From assembly GCF_029868855.1 (NCBI RefSeq), contig NZ_JARWOV010000202.1, forward strand, positions 1 through 48,400: a stretch of DNA of 48,400 bases. Reading direction: 5' to 3'. The notes under the pieces were generated by a model that was not told the DNA's origin, did not search any database, and saw only the letters and a list, made by a program, of their open reading frames with translations. Position 1 is the first letter of the stretch; the number at the start of each line of letters is the position of its first letter. A program made the translations under genes and the position numbers. This stretch comes from Nocardia carnea (lineage in GTDB: Bacteria; Actinomycetota; Actinomycetes; Mycobacteriales; Mycobacteriaceae). This document shows, one piece after another, positions 16,161-23,744 of the stretch.

Positions 16161-17600
16161 TCAGTGCGCCGGTCGGCCCACTTCGGCGAGCCCGGGTTCC
16201 GGCAGCCCTCCGGAGGCAGCCGGGCGCAGTACGGTGGCCGCCACGACCAGCGCGGACACCAGCAGTCCGGCGGCGACTGCGAAGGCCGACCGGTAGCCAC
16301 TCGTCAGCGCTTCCGCGGCACCGGCTCCCGCGTCGAGCAGGGTGCCGGTCCGGGCCGACGCCAGCGTGGACAGAACCGCGACACCCAGCGCCATACCGAT
16401 CTGCTGGGTGGTGTTGAACAACCCGGAGGCGAGCCCCGCGTCCCCGGCCGCGGCATCCGACATACCCAGCGCCGTCAGTGCGGGCATGATCAGTCCGAAC
16501 CCGGCCACCAGCACCATCACCGGAAGCAGATCGGTGAGATAGGCGGCCTGCACCGGAAGCCGGGTGAGCCAGAGCATTCCGGCGGTGACGATCAGCAGAC
16601 CGACGATCAGCACGTTGCGCTCACCGAAGCGGGCATTGAGCCGGGGTGAGACGAACAGCGACACTCCCCCGATCGCGACCGCCGCGGGCAGCATCGCCGA
16701 TCCGGTCTCGAGGGCTCCGTAACCGAGTACCCGTTGCATATACAGAGCCACCAGGACTTGGAACGCGAACATTGCCGACAGGGCGAGCATCTGCGTGAGG
16801 TTGGCCCCGGTGACATTGCGCGAGAGGAAGATCCGCAGCGGCATCAGCGGTTCACGCGCGGTCGCCTGACGTGCTACAAAGGCCACCAGCAGGGTCAGCG
16901 ATACAGCACCGAGCCCGAGCGTGCGCGCCGCGGTCCAGCCGTACCTCTCCACCTCGACGATTGCGTAGATACCCAGCATCGGTCCCGCGGTGGCCAGGGC
17001 GGCGCCCAGCACATCGGCCTTCGCGATCCGGCCGGCACCCCGGTCGGCGGGCAGCACTCGAACGGCCGCGAGAATCGTCACCAGGCCGATCGGCACATTG
17101 ATGAGGAAGATCCACTGCCAGCCGAGTCCGTCGGTCAGGACGCCGCCCAGCACTTGGCCGAGTGCAGCACCGGCCGCTCCGGTGAAACCGAAGACTCCGA
17201 TGGCGACCGTACGTTCCCGGCGTCCGGTGAACAGCGTGATCAGGATGCCCAGCGCAACGGCCGATGCGAAGGCACTACCCACCCCTTGGAGGAAGCGTGC
17301 CGCGATCAGCTGGCCGGGAGTGGTTGCCGCACCAGCGAAGAGGGAGGCGGCGGCGAATATCCCGTTCCCGGCCAGGAAGATCGTCCGGCGGCCCACGAGA
17401 TCACCGAGCCTGCCACCGAGCAACAGCAGTCCGCCGAAGGCGATCAGGTAGGCGTTGACGATCCAACTCGATCCGGCCGGGGTGAAGCCGAGTTCGTGTT
17501 CGATCGCGGGCAGCGCCACGGTGACGATGCTGCCGTCGAGGATCGTCATCAGCGTCGCGGCCGACAGCACGGCCAACGCGAGACGTTCGGGGTAGGTCAT
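16161..17600 (-). CDS. MFS drug exporter, DHA2 (14-TM) type
   Basis: 479 residues with 14 predicted transmembrane helices. The N-terminus LMTILDGSIVTVALPAIEHELG is the typical motif D1 of DHA2 exporters, GGRLGDLVGRRT is motif A, and GAALGQVLGGVLTDGLGWQWIFLINVPIG is motif C with the usual W-R/Q-W-I-F-x-I-N-x-P-x-G end. It exports drugs against protons across the inner membrane, with substrate unknown. The upstream marR gene is on the same strand, with a 71-bp spacer that contains a GATAGTT-type operator also found at the marR start, so both genes are likely repressed by that MarR. Confidence 0.88.
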   Translation of the reverse strand: MTYPERLALAVLSAATLMTILDGSIVTVALPAIEHELGFTPAGSSWIVNAYLIAFGGLLLLGGRLGDLVGRRTIFLAGNGIFAAASLFAGAATTPGQLIAARFLQGVGSAFASAVALGILITLFTGRRERTVAIGVFGFTGAAGAALGQVLGGVLTDGLGWQWIFLINVPIGLVTILAAVRVLPADRGAGRIAKADVLGAALATAGPMLGIYAIVEVERYGWTAARTLGLGAVSLTLLVAFVARQATAREPLMPLRIFLSRNVTGANLTQMLALSAMFAFQVLVALYMQRVLGYGALETGSAMLPAAVAIGGVSLFVSPRLNARFGERNVLIVGLLIVTAGMLWLTRLPVQAAYLTDLLPVMVLVAGFGLIMPALTALGMSDAAAGDAGLASGLFNTTQQIGMALGVAVLSTLASARTGTLLDAGAGAAEALTSGYRSAFAVAAGLLVSALVVAATVLRPAASGGLPEPGLAEVGRPAH

Positions 17601-17639
17601 GGCACTCTCCTGCTCGAACCAACAGAAGAGACTGTAATA

Positions 17640-17661
17640 GATAGTTTCGTTACAGACAATC
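17640..17661. promoter_or_regulatory. MarR operator copy 1 (before MFS)
   Basis: GATAGTT-N8-GACAATC, read on the plus strand. It matches the site at the marR start in 17 of 22 positions, and lies in the spacer between marR and the MFS gene. A CTGTAA...TTACAG inverted repeat (17632-17655) overlaps it. Confidence 0.55.
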
Positions 17662-17671
17662 CATAAAATTA

Positions 17672-18160
17672 CTATTGCCGAGCCCGGCGAGCCGCGACCG
17701 GCGTCTCCGCCGGCTCGGCGAGAGGCCCCTCGGCCAGCAGGCGCAACGTGCGCAGCAGTGACTCGCGCTCTTGCACGGGCAGTGAATCGAGCGCCGCCCT
17801 GTGCACACCGTCGACGATCTTCTGACTCCGAGCGGCCACCTTGCGCCCTTCCTCGGTGACCGCGATGATCCGGGCACGACGATCAGTGGACGAGGGCCGC
17901 CGCTGCGCCCACCCGGCCTTCTCCAGCGCATCGACGGTGACCACCATCGTGGTCTTGTCCATATCGCCGATCTCCGCGAGCTGCGCCTGGGTTCGCTCCA
18001 CTTCCAGGGCGTGTACCAGCACGCAGTGCATCCGGGCGGTCATCCCGATCTCCGACAGCGCTGCGGCCATCTGGGTTCGCAGCACATGGCTGGTGCGGTC
18101 GAGCAGGAACGACAGGTCGGGTTGGGTACGTCCGGTGGCCATCGCGGTCATGACCTCCAT
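17672..18160 (-). CDS. MarR-family regulator of the adjacent MFS exporter
   Basis: 162 residues if started at 18160. The winged helix is TQAQLAEIGDMDKTTMVVTVDALEKAGWAQR with wing RPSSTDRRARIIAVTEEGRK, characteristic of MarR proteins. Several starts are possible. ATG at 18160 abuts the operator copy at 18161-18182 and has no ribosome site. ATG at 18151 is 2 nt from GGAGG. ATG at 18142 has GGAGG 11 nt upstream and may be the true start. It is co-directional with the MFS gene, 71 bp upstream of it, with matching operator copies before each gene. This fits a self-repressed regulator-exporter unit. Ligand unknown. Confidence 0.85.
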   Translation of the reverse strand: MEVMTAMATGRTQPDLSFLLDRTSHVLRTQMAAALSEIGMTARMHCVLVHALEVERTQAQLAEIGDMDKTTMVVTVDALEKAGWAQRRPSSTDRRARIIAVTEEGRKVAARSQKIVDGVHRAALDSLPVQERESLLRTLRLLAEGPLAEPAETPVAARRARQ

Positions 18161-18182
18161 GGTAGTTCCGTTGCAAACTATC
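18161..18182. promoter_or_regulatory. MarR operator copy 2 (at marR start)
   Basis: GGTAGTT-N8-AACTATC, a 7+8+7 inverted repeat with six of seven arm positions pairing, immediately upstream of the marR start codon at 18160. Confidence 0.55.
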
Positions 18183-18267
18183 TTTCCCCGACGCGAGCCG
18201 GCCCGGAGGTCACCCTCGCCAGGTCCAGCGGGCCTTCGACGCCTGGCATGTTGCGGGTTCTGCCAGG

Positions 18268-19578
18268 ATGACCCGTATGAGAACCACGGCGCGACCCGGC
18301 ACGATCTCCGCCGGGACTCTGGTTCTGCTGACTGCCCTCTACTTCGCGCAGGGACTGCCCTACGGGTTCTTCACCCAGGCACTGCCCGTCGTACTCCGCG
18401 AATCCGGTTTCTCGCTGATCGAGATCAGCGCCACGGGAGTCCTGTTCGCTCCGTGGGCACTGAAGTTCCTGTGGGCCCCCTATGTCGACCATTACGGCAC
18501 CCGCCGGCAGTGGCTGCTGTCGCTGCAGCTGACCAGTGCGGCAGTTGCCTTCGGGCTCGCCTGCCTGGATCTCTCCTCGTCGTTGCGCTGGCTTCTCATC
18601 GGGATCGCCGTGGTGAACGCGGTATCGGCGACCCAGGATGTCGCCACCGACGGGCTCGCCGTGCAACTGCTGGGCACACGGGAGCGCGGTCTCGGGAACG
18701 GGATCCAGGTCGGCGCCTACCGGATAGGCATGATCGTCGGCGGCGGCGCGCTGCTCTGGCTGTTCGCGCTCGCGGGCTGGCGGAGCCTGTTCGCCGCCAT
18801 GGCGATCCTGCTCCTGCTGACCACGATCCCGGTCTGGTGGCTACCACGGACCTCCACGCGCACCGAACCGAAAGCACCGGCGCCCCGCCCGGCCGCGTTG
18901 ACAACCGGATGGTGGAAACGCCTACGACGACCGGGGATGCTCGTCTTCATCCTGCTCATCGGCGGGTTCAAATTCGGGGATTCGATGGGCTCGGCGATGG
19001 TCGGTCCGTTCATGTCCGACGCCGGACTGACACTCGGCCAGATAGCTCTCGTCAAAGGCGCCCTGTCCTCGGCGGGAGCTCTCGCGGGTGCGGCACTGGG
19101 CGGCTGGCTGTGCTTCCGGTACGGCCGCCGCCGCGCCCTGCTGATCGGCGGTGTCACCCAGACCGCGAGCCTGGCGCTCTACCTGCTCGCCGCGCTGGGA
19201 ACCGGGGGTTTCGGACTGATCGTCACCGCGAGTCTGGCCGAACATATCCTCGGCGGCGCCGCGACTGTAGCGGTTTTCACTCTCATGATGGACGCCTCGG
19301 ACCGCGACCATGCCGGCAGCGACTACACGCTGCTGGCCTGCGCGGTCGTGACGGTGCAGGGTATCGCGGGGTTCGCGGCGGGTACGGTCGGCGAATTGCT
19401 CGGCTACCCGGCCCTGTTCGGGTCGAGCCTGGTCCTTTCCGGTCTCGGTTGCGCCGTGCTGATCATCGCGACAGATCGCGGCAAGGGCCCCAGCGGTGTG
19501 CACGAGGTATGGGACAGCCCCCGGCCGGCACGGCGGCGCCCGCCCGAATCCACAACCCGCGCGAAGCCCTCCGTATGA
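18268..19578 (+). CDS. AmpG-like MFS transporter
   Basis: 436 residues with about 12 transmembrane helices. ALYFAQGLPYGFFTQALPV at the N-terminus, FLWAPYVDHYG after helix 2, and ATQDVATDGLAVQLL in helix 4-5 are the signature blocks of the AmpG/SLC33 group. E. coli AmpG imports GlcNAc-anhydro-MurNAc muropeptides for cell-wall recycling and drives beta-lactamase induction. Whether this protein carries muropeptides is unknown, since actinobacterial members are little studied. The start may be ATG 18268 or ATG 18277. It ends 50 bp before the convergent stop of the next TetR gene. The last 35 residues are Arg/Pro-rich and probably cytoplasmic. Confidence 0.8.
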   Translation: MTRMRTTARPGTISAGTLVLLTALYFAQGLPYGFFTQALPVVLRESGFSLIEISATGVLFAPWALKFLWAPYVDHYGTRRQWLLSLQLTSAAVAFGLACLDLSSSLRWLLIGIAVVNAVSATQDVATDGLAVQLLGTRERGLGNGIQVGAYRIGMIVGGGALLWLFALAGWRSLFAAMAILLLLTTIPVWWLPRTSTRTEPKAPAPRPAALTTGWWKRLRRPGMLVFILLIGGFKFGDSMGSAMVGPFMSDAGLTLGQIALVKGALSSAGALAGAALGGWLCFRYGRRRALLIGGVTQTASLALYLLAALGTGGFGLIVTASLAEHILGGAATVAVFTLMMDASDRDHAGSDYTLLACAVVTVQGIAGFAAGTVGELLGYPALFGSSLVLSGLGCAVLIIATDRGKGPSGVHEVWDSPRPARRRPPESTTRAKPSV

Positions 19579-19628
19579 GTTTCTGCGCGCGGCAAACGGT
19601 TCGGCCTCAGCACACCGCTCCCCGGCTG

Positions 19629-20324
19629 TCACTCCGGTCTCAGCACACCCTCCAGGACTCGGCGCAGCAGCGGCTCGAAAAGATTCCCCGGCCCGCCGGA
19701 GCCGCGGTCCGACGGTTCGAGAGCCGCCGCCAGGTACCGATGATCACCTGCCGCGGCGATCTTGTGCACATAGGCCGCCTGGGAGATCTGCCGCGAACGG
19801 TTCGTCGTTCGCTCCCCGGCTTCGGCGCGCGCGAACTGCTGGACCAGCGCGTTCAGCACCGCAACCGCCTGCAATTTGACCGCCCCGGGCACGTCGACAT
19901 CCGCCATCGCCCGTAGCGCGTATTCGAGATAGTCGATTCCGCGTGGTCCGACCCGGAGCGGCTCGACCGGGATATCGGTCAGCCAGGGGTATTTCACATG
20001 GACACTCTTCGCGCGGACCGCCAAGGCCACGAGGTCGTCGAGCGCCGAACCGCTCAGCGGTATATCGAGATCTATTTCGCCGGCGGCGAGATCGAGCATG
20101 AGGTCGAGTACATCGTCGCGACCGGACACGTAGCGGTACAGCGCCGACTGGCTGACGCCGAGTTTCTGCGCGATCCGGCGGGTGGAAACAGCCTGCAGAC
20201 CGCCCTCGCCGGCCAGTTCGATCGCGGCGGCCGCGAGTTCGTCCCGGCTGTGTGCGGGCACCGGCCCGCGCCTGCCGTCGGCTCGTTCCCATACCGTCGG
20301 CGCCGCGTTCCCGGACTTCGCCAC
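19629..20324 (-). CDS. TetR-family regulator, divergent from alpha/beta hydrolase
   Basis: About 231 residues. The helix-turn-helix is VSTRRIAQKLGVSQSALYRYVSGRDDVLD, and the C-terminal domain resembles TetR_C with IPVEPLRVGPRGIDYLEYALRAM, near the TetR class of tetracycline-type regulators. The frame opens at GTG 20345, but GTG at 20324 has GAGGGG 8 nt upstream and is preferred. It diverges from the hydrolase gene, and a 25-bp near-perfect palindrome (20369-20393) lies between the two, so it most likely represses the hydrolase and itself. Confidence 0.85.
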   Translation of the reverse strand: MAKSGNAAPTVWERADGRRGPVPAHSRDELAAAAIELAGEGGLQAVSTRRIAQKLGVSQSALYRYVSGRDDVLDLMLDLAAGEIDLDIPLSGSALDDLVALAVRAKSVHVKYPWLTDIPVEPLRVGPRGIDYLEYALRAMADVDVPGAVKLQAVAVLNALVQQFARAEAGERTTNRSRQISQAAYVHKIAAAGDHRYLAAALEPSDRGSGGPGNLFEPLLRRVLEGVLRPE

Positions 20325-20368
20325 TCGCCGATCCCCTCTGTTCACCGATACCCTCTCTGCCGTATTCT

Positions 20369-20393
20369 AAATTGCGTTCAGTGAACGCTATTT
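20369..20393. promoter_or_regulatory. TetR operator, 25-bp palindrome
   Basis: Core GCGTTCA-G-TGAACGC (20374-20388) is flanked by AAAT and ATTT. All but two paired positions match. TATTCT (20363-20368) just before it fits the -10 of the hydrolase promoter, so a bound repressor would sit on the transcription start. Confidence 0.7.
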
Positions 20394-20406
20394 ATGGAGG
20401 TTCGGA

Positions 20407-21411
20407 ATGTCACCCGACGAGACCTGGGGACCACGACGCTGGGCCCACAACGGTGCGGTACGCCTCGCCTTCGACGAGTTCGTATCGCCGCACGGCGGAG
20501 AACCCCTGCTCATTGCCACCGGACTCGGCGCGAACCGGCACTGGGTCCCCGACGGGTTCTGCGCACAACTGGCCGAACAAGGTTTCGCGGTGGCGAGATA
20601 CGACCAACGCGACGGCGGCGAATCGACCCACCTGCCGCCGACAGCCGTACGGAACCCGATCACCGCACTATTGACCAGGCGCGGCGCGGCCTACACCGCA
20701 GAGGACATGGTCGACGACGCGATGGCGGTACTCGACGAACTCGGCCGGCACTCGGCGCATATCCTCGGCGTCTCCTTGGGCGGCGCGGTGGCCCAGCGCA
20801 TCGCCCTCCGGCACCCCGGCCGCGTACGTTCCCTCATCACCTTCGACGCCGTTCCGGGCGATGTGACCGGACTGCGCACACTGCGTTACATCCGGTTGCG
20901 CACACTCGCGAAGTTCGCCCGGGTGGAATTCCCCGACACCCGGGAGGGCGCGATCGAGGCGGGCGTCACAGTCGCGAAACTGCTCTCCTCGCCGAAACGG
21001 GTGTTCGACGAGGTCGCCGTACGCACAGCCATGGAACACAACCCCGACAGCGGAATCCACGACCCGGAGGCGCAGAGCCGGCAGATCGGCGCGCAATGGA
21101 GCGGTCCGCCGATCACCGAAATCAACTGCCCCACTTTGGTAGTGCACGGCGAGGACGACCCGTTGATCAAAACCGGCGCCGCCCACGCCATCGCCTCCCG
21201 GATCCCCGGCTCGCGCCTGCTCCTGCTTCCCGAAGTAGGACACGAGCTACCCGAACACTCTTGGAGGCCCCTGGCCACCGCAATCAGAGAACTCGCCGAC
21301 GGCCAACCGAGGCGCTGGTCGCCGATGAACCGGCCAGCGGTCTCGACGCGCTCGTCCACCTCGCACTCCCGGCCCGGACGTACAGCAACGACCCCACAAT
21401 GCACGTCATGA
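20407..21411 (+). CDS. Alpha/beta hydrolase
   Basis: 334 residues with the alpha/beta-hydrolase layout: oxyanion-type GLGANRHWVPDGF, the block ARYDQRDGGEST, nucleophile elbow GVSLGG (Ser about residue 123), acid in HGEDDPLI and His in VGHELP. This resembles esterases, epoxide hydrolases and haloalkane-type enzymes; the substrate cannot be told. The ATG at 20407 has GGAGG 6 nt upstream. The last roughly 35 residues (from about GQPRRWSPMNR) are Ser/Arg/Pro-rich and unlike the family, so the 3' end may be frameshifted or extended. It is controlled by the divergent TetR gene through the palindrome at 20369-20393. Confidence 0.84.
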   Translation: MSPDETWGPRRWAHNGAVRLAFDEFVSPHGGEPLLIATGLGANRHWVPDGFCAQLAEQGFAVARYDQRDGGESTHLPPTAVRNPITALLTRRGAAYTAEDMVDDAMAVLDELGRHSAHILGVSLGGAVAQRIALRHPGRVRSLITFDAVPGDVTGLRTLRYIRLRTLAKFARVEFPDTREGAIEAGVTVAKLLSSPKRVFDEVAVRTAMEHNPDSGIHDPEAQSRQIGAQWSGPPITEINCPTLVVHGEDDPLIKTGAAHAIASRIPGSRLLLLPEVGHELPEHSWRPLATAIRELADGQPRRWSPMNRPAVSTRSSTSHSRPGRTATTPQCTS

Positions 21412-21480
21412 CCGGTTTCGGTAACAAGAGCGACTTCTCAGCGATGTTTTCCACACAGCATCAATTCAGGAGGTTCCGAT

Positions 21481-21798
21481 ATGTTTTCTGCGAAACGGCT
21501 CGCCGCCGGTGCCATCGTTGCCACCGCGACCGCGGGCACTGTACTCGCCGGTGGCGGTGTAGCCCAGGCCGATGTCCCGGTGTGGCAAGCCAATTGTCAC
21601 GTCTACAACGTGTTCAACACCGGCGGAATGGCCAACTGCGAGCTGCCCACCTGGCACCAGGTGAAGCTCACCTGTGTCGCGTGGCCCGTCCCGTTCACCT
21701 ACTGGAAGTACGGGCCGGTGCAGTACGGGCAGAACCAGTCCTGGGCCAGCTGCGACGCACCGGGCGCACTGGTACGGGTCGAGGTCATCCAAGCGTAG
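21481..21798 (+). CDS. Small secreted protein with four cysteines
   Basis: 105 residues. An AGGAGG site precedes the ATG. The N-terminus MFSAKRLAAGAIVATATAG is a Sec signal peptide, with cleavage likely after AQA (about residue 30). The mature part of about 75 residues is rich in Trp, Tyr and Val and has four Cys (ANCHVYN, MANCELP, LTCVAWP, ASCDAPG), suited to two disulfides. Short secreted proteins of this layout are common and uncharacterised in Nocardia and mycobacteria. I do not recognise a family. A strong hairpin pair follows the stop. Confidence 0.72.
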   Translation: MFSAKRLAAGAIVATATAGTVLAGGGVAQADVPVWQANCHVYNVFNTGGMANCELPTWHQVKLTCVAWPVPFTYWKYGPVQYGQNQSWASCDAPGALVRVEVIQA

Positions 21799-21838
21799 TC
21801 CGCGCCCAGTGATCCGCTGATCAGCGCGTCGACCCGGC

Positions 21839-21859
21839 CGAGGCCGGAAAACGGCCTCG
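21839..21859 (+). terminator. Hairpin after the secreted-protein gene
   Basis: CGAGGCCG-GAAAA-CGGCCTCG, a perfect 8-bp stem with a 5-nt loop, 41 nt after the stop at 21798. There is no T-run, as is usual for actinobacterial terminators. Confidence 0.5.
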
Positions 21860-21889
21860 GGTAGCTCAGCGGTGCACCGCTGCGCTACC
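21860..21889. terminator. Second hairpin, 30-bp near-perfect palindrome
   Basis: GGTAGC-T-CAGCGGT and its complement ACCGCTG-C-GCTACC form a 14-bp stem (one mismatch) around a 2-nt centre, directly after the first hairpin. It probably serves as a terminator for both strands; the opposite strand carries the remnant ending at 21901. Confidence 0.4.
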
Positions 21890-21900
21890 ACGCCGATCCA

Positions 21901-22086
21901 TCAGACGCCGAACCGGAACTCGGCCGAATTCTGCAATCGAGCGACTTCCACGGCCAGAGCCGCCCGCAATTCGTCATGACACGGACCGAGCAGGGCCGCC
22001 GGCTCGTCCCACCGATCGGACGGGTAACTCAGCACCGGCATACCCACGAGATGTCCGGGCTCCCACTCGTACTGCGGCCAGATATT
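21901..22086 (-). pseudogene. 5'-truncated gene remnant after the SDR gene
   Basis: Downstream of the SDR stop (22087-22089) the same frame reads as natural protein for 61 codons to a TGA at 21901: IWPQYEWEPGHLVGMPVLSYP, then SDRWDEPAALLGPCHDELRA and LAVEVARLQNSAEFRFGV. Only GTG 22047 or ATG 22041 could start it (46-48 residues), and no ribosome site is seen. It looks like the C-terminal end of a lost gene. No family recognised. Confidence 0.45.
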
Positions 22087-22938
22087 TCACGCAGACGCAC
22101 AGCCGATCAACCGCCTGCCTTCGCGCCCTCGTGACGGACGCCGTCGACCCGGGTCGGACAACCGGTCCATCAGCACGACCGCAGCCCGCCGGCTCACCAG
22201 TCTGCTCATCGCCGCGGCAAACCGATTGCTCACCCCGTCGACGACGCTCGGACCTGGAGACCGGTGGTCGAGATGCGCCAGCGCAGTCGCCACCACCTCG
22301 GCCGCCGACCGCATCCGCGCGCCCGCGGTCGCATCATCGGTACCGACGACCGCATTGAACTCGGTATCCGTCGCCCCCGGCGACAACGCGAAAGCCGCGA
22401 CACCACTATCACGCATTTCCGACCACAATGCCTCGGTGAAGCTGAGCACGAACGCCTTCGACGCGCCGTAGACCGCCATGCGCGGCGTCGGCGCATAGGC
22501 CGCCATGCTCGCGACATTGATCAGAAACCCGTTGCCCGCCGCGGCCAGATCCGGCAGGAATGCCGAGCTGAGCTGCACGGGCGCGGATACGTCCACCGCG
22601 ATTTCCTGTGCGAGCTGTTCGGGGTCCTCATGGCGGAAGTGGCCGAAGGTGCCGAACCCCGCGTTGTTGATCAAGCTGGTGACCCGCAAGTTCCGCTCCG
22701 CGGCGGCCCGCCGCAGATCCGGTCCGGCGGAAGGTGACGCCAGATCGTAGGGGATCACCTCGACCACGGCTCCGTGCGCGGACCGCAACTCCGCGGCAAG
22801 TTCGTCCAGCAGGTCGTGACGCCGGGCCACCAGCACCAGCGCCGCCCCACGCGCGGCGAGCGCCCGCGCGAATTCCCGCCCGATTCCGGAACTGGCCCCG
22901 GTGATCAACACGGTCTGATCGGAATATGCAATCGGCAT
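22087..22938 (-). CDS. Short-chain dehydrogenase/reductase (SDR)
   Basis: About 283 residues from ATG 22938 (ATG 22947 is also possible; the frame is open to 23115). The cofactor motif is TGASSGIG (residues 13-20), NNAG follows at about 92, and the active-site pair is YGASK after VASMAAYAPTPRMAV. These are classical-SDR hallmarks, so it reduces or oxidises a ketone/alcohol pair with NAD(P)H. The C-terminus ends in an Arg-rich tail. It diverges from a TetR gene at 23000, with a tandem repeat between them, so it is probably repressed by that regulator. Substrate unknown. Confidence 0.86.
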   Translation of the reverse strand: MPIAYSDQTVLITGASSGIGREFARALAARGAALVLVARRHDLLDELAAELRSAHGAVVEVIPYDLASPSAGPDLRRAAAERNLRVTSLINNAGFGTFGHFRHEDPEQLAQEIAVDVSAPVQLSSAFLPDLAAAGNGFLINVASMAAYAPTPRMAVYGASKAFVLSFTEALWSEMRDSGVAAFALSPGATDTEFNAVVGTDDATAGARMRSAAEVVATALAHLDHRSPGPSVVDGVSNRFAAAMSRLVSRRAAVVLMDRLSDPGRRRPSRGREGRRLIGCASA

Positions 22939-22952
22939 ACCTGACATGCTAG

Positions 22953-22983
22953 GCCAGATTGACACTGAGTGCCAGATTGGCAC
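22953..22983. promoter_or_regulatory. Tandem operator candidate for SDR/TetR
   Basis: GCCAGATTGACAC (22953-22965) and GCCAGATTGGCAC (22971-22983) are direct repeats 18 bp apart differing at one base; the second contains the palindrome TGCCA-GAT-TGGCA (22970-22982). TATGCT (22988-22993) follows, 6 nt before the tetR ATG. Confidence 0.55.
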
Positions 22984-22999
22984 GAGGTATGCTCCGCGC

Positions 23000-23584
23000 A
23001 TGGCGAAGGAAACCGTATGGGACCGCCAGCGTGCGGCCGTCCGGAGCGAAATCGTCGGCACCGCCCTCGAGATGTTCCTCACCGACGGCTTCGACGAGAC
23101 CCCGATCGACCGCATTGTGGAGGCGGTCGGCGTTTCCCGGCGGACCTTCTTCCGTTACTTCGGCACCAAAGAAGACATCGTCCTGGGCGACCTCGTCTCC
23201 CGTGGCCGAGTGATCGCCGGCGAATTGGCCGCCCGGCCCGCCGGCGAAGGCCCATGGGAAGCCCTCCGGGCCGCCCTCCACGCCAGCCGCGAAACCACGG
23301 TCCCCGATATGGACGCTGCCCTCGCGCTGGGAAAAATGCTTTTCGACACCCCGACACTGCGGGCACGACTGATGGAGAAACGACTGCGCTGGCAGGAGAT
23401 GTTCGTACCGTTGCTCGCGGCACGGATGGACGGGCCCGCAGAACGGGCGACGCTACGTGCCACCGCGATCGTCGCGGCGGCACTCGCATGCCTGGACACG
23501 GCCTCGGAAGCGTGGATCGAATCGGACGGTGCCGGCGATCTCGCCGAACTCTACGACGAGGCAGTGACGGCGGTCCGGGGCTGA
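23000..23584 (+). CDS. TetR-family regulator, divergent from SDR
   Basis: 194 residues. The helix-turn-helix is PIDRIVEAVGVSRRTFFRYFGTKEDIVLGDL (about residues 35-65), with the RRTFFRYF pattern typical of the TetR subgroup found beside oxidoreductases in actinobacteria. The C-terminal ligand domain is helical with no recognisable ligand motif. The ATG at 23000 lacks a Shine-Dalgarno and has TATGCT 6 nt upstream, consistent with a leaderless mRNA. It diverges from the SDR gene over a short spacer with two near-identical 13-bp repeats. A repressor of the SDR and itself is the simplest reading. Confidence 0.85.
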   Translation: MAKETVWDRQRAAVRSEIVGTALEMFLTDGFDETPIDRIVEAVGVSRRTFFRYFGTKEDIVLGDLVSRGRVIAGELAARPAGEGPWEALRAALHASRETTVPDMDAALALGKMLFDTPTLRARLMEKRLRWQEMFVPLLAARMDGPAERATLRATAIVAAALACLDTASEAWIESDGAGDLAELYDEAVTAVRG

Positions 23585-23744
23585 CCGAGCCCGGAGCCAT
23601 CATATGGTCCTCCGACCTCTCGGCCGGAGCGATGAGTTCTGGGTGGACCCGGCGTCGACACCTCTGGATACACCGACGAGCAATGGGTCAGAGCAGAAGT
23701 AATGGGTCCGGACAGTGATCCGGCCGGGGTGACCGGGAGGCGCA

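Noticed and set aside
21860..21890. tRNA-like segment
   Set aside because: GGGTAGCTCAGCGGT looks like a tRNA D-arm, but no acceptor stem, anticodon arm or T-loop is present; the palindrome explains the pattern.
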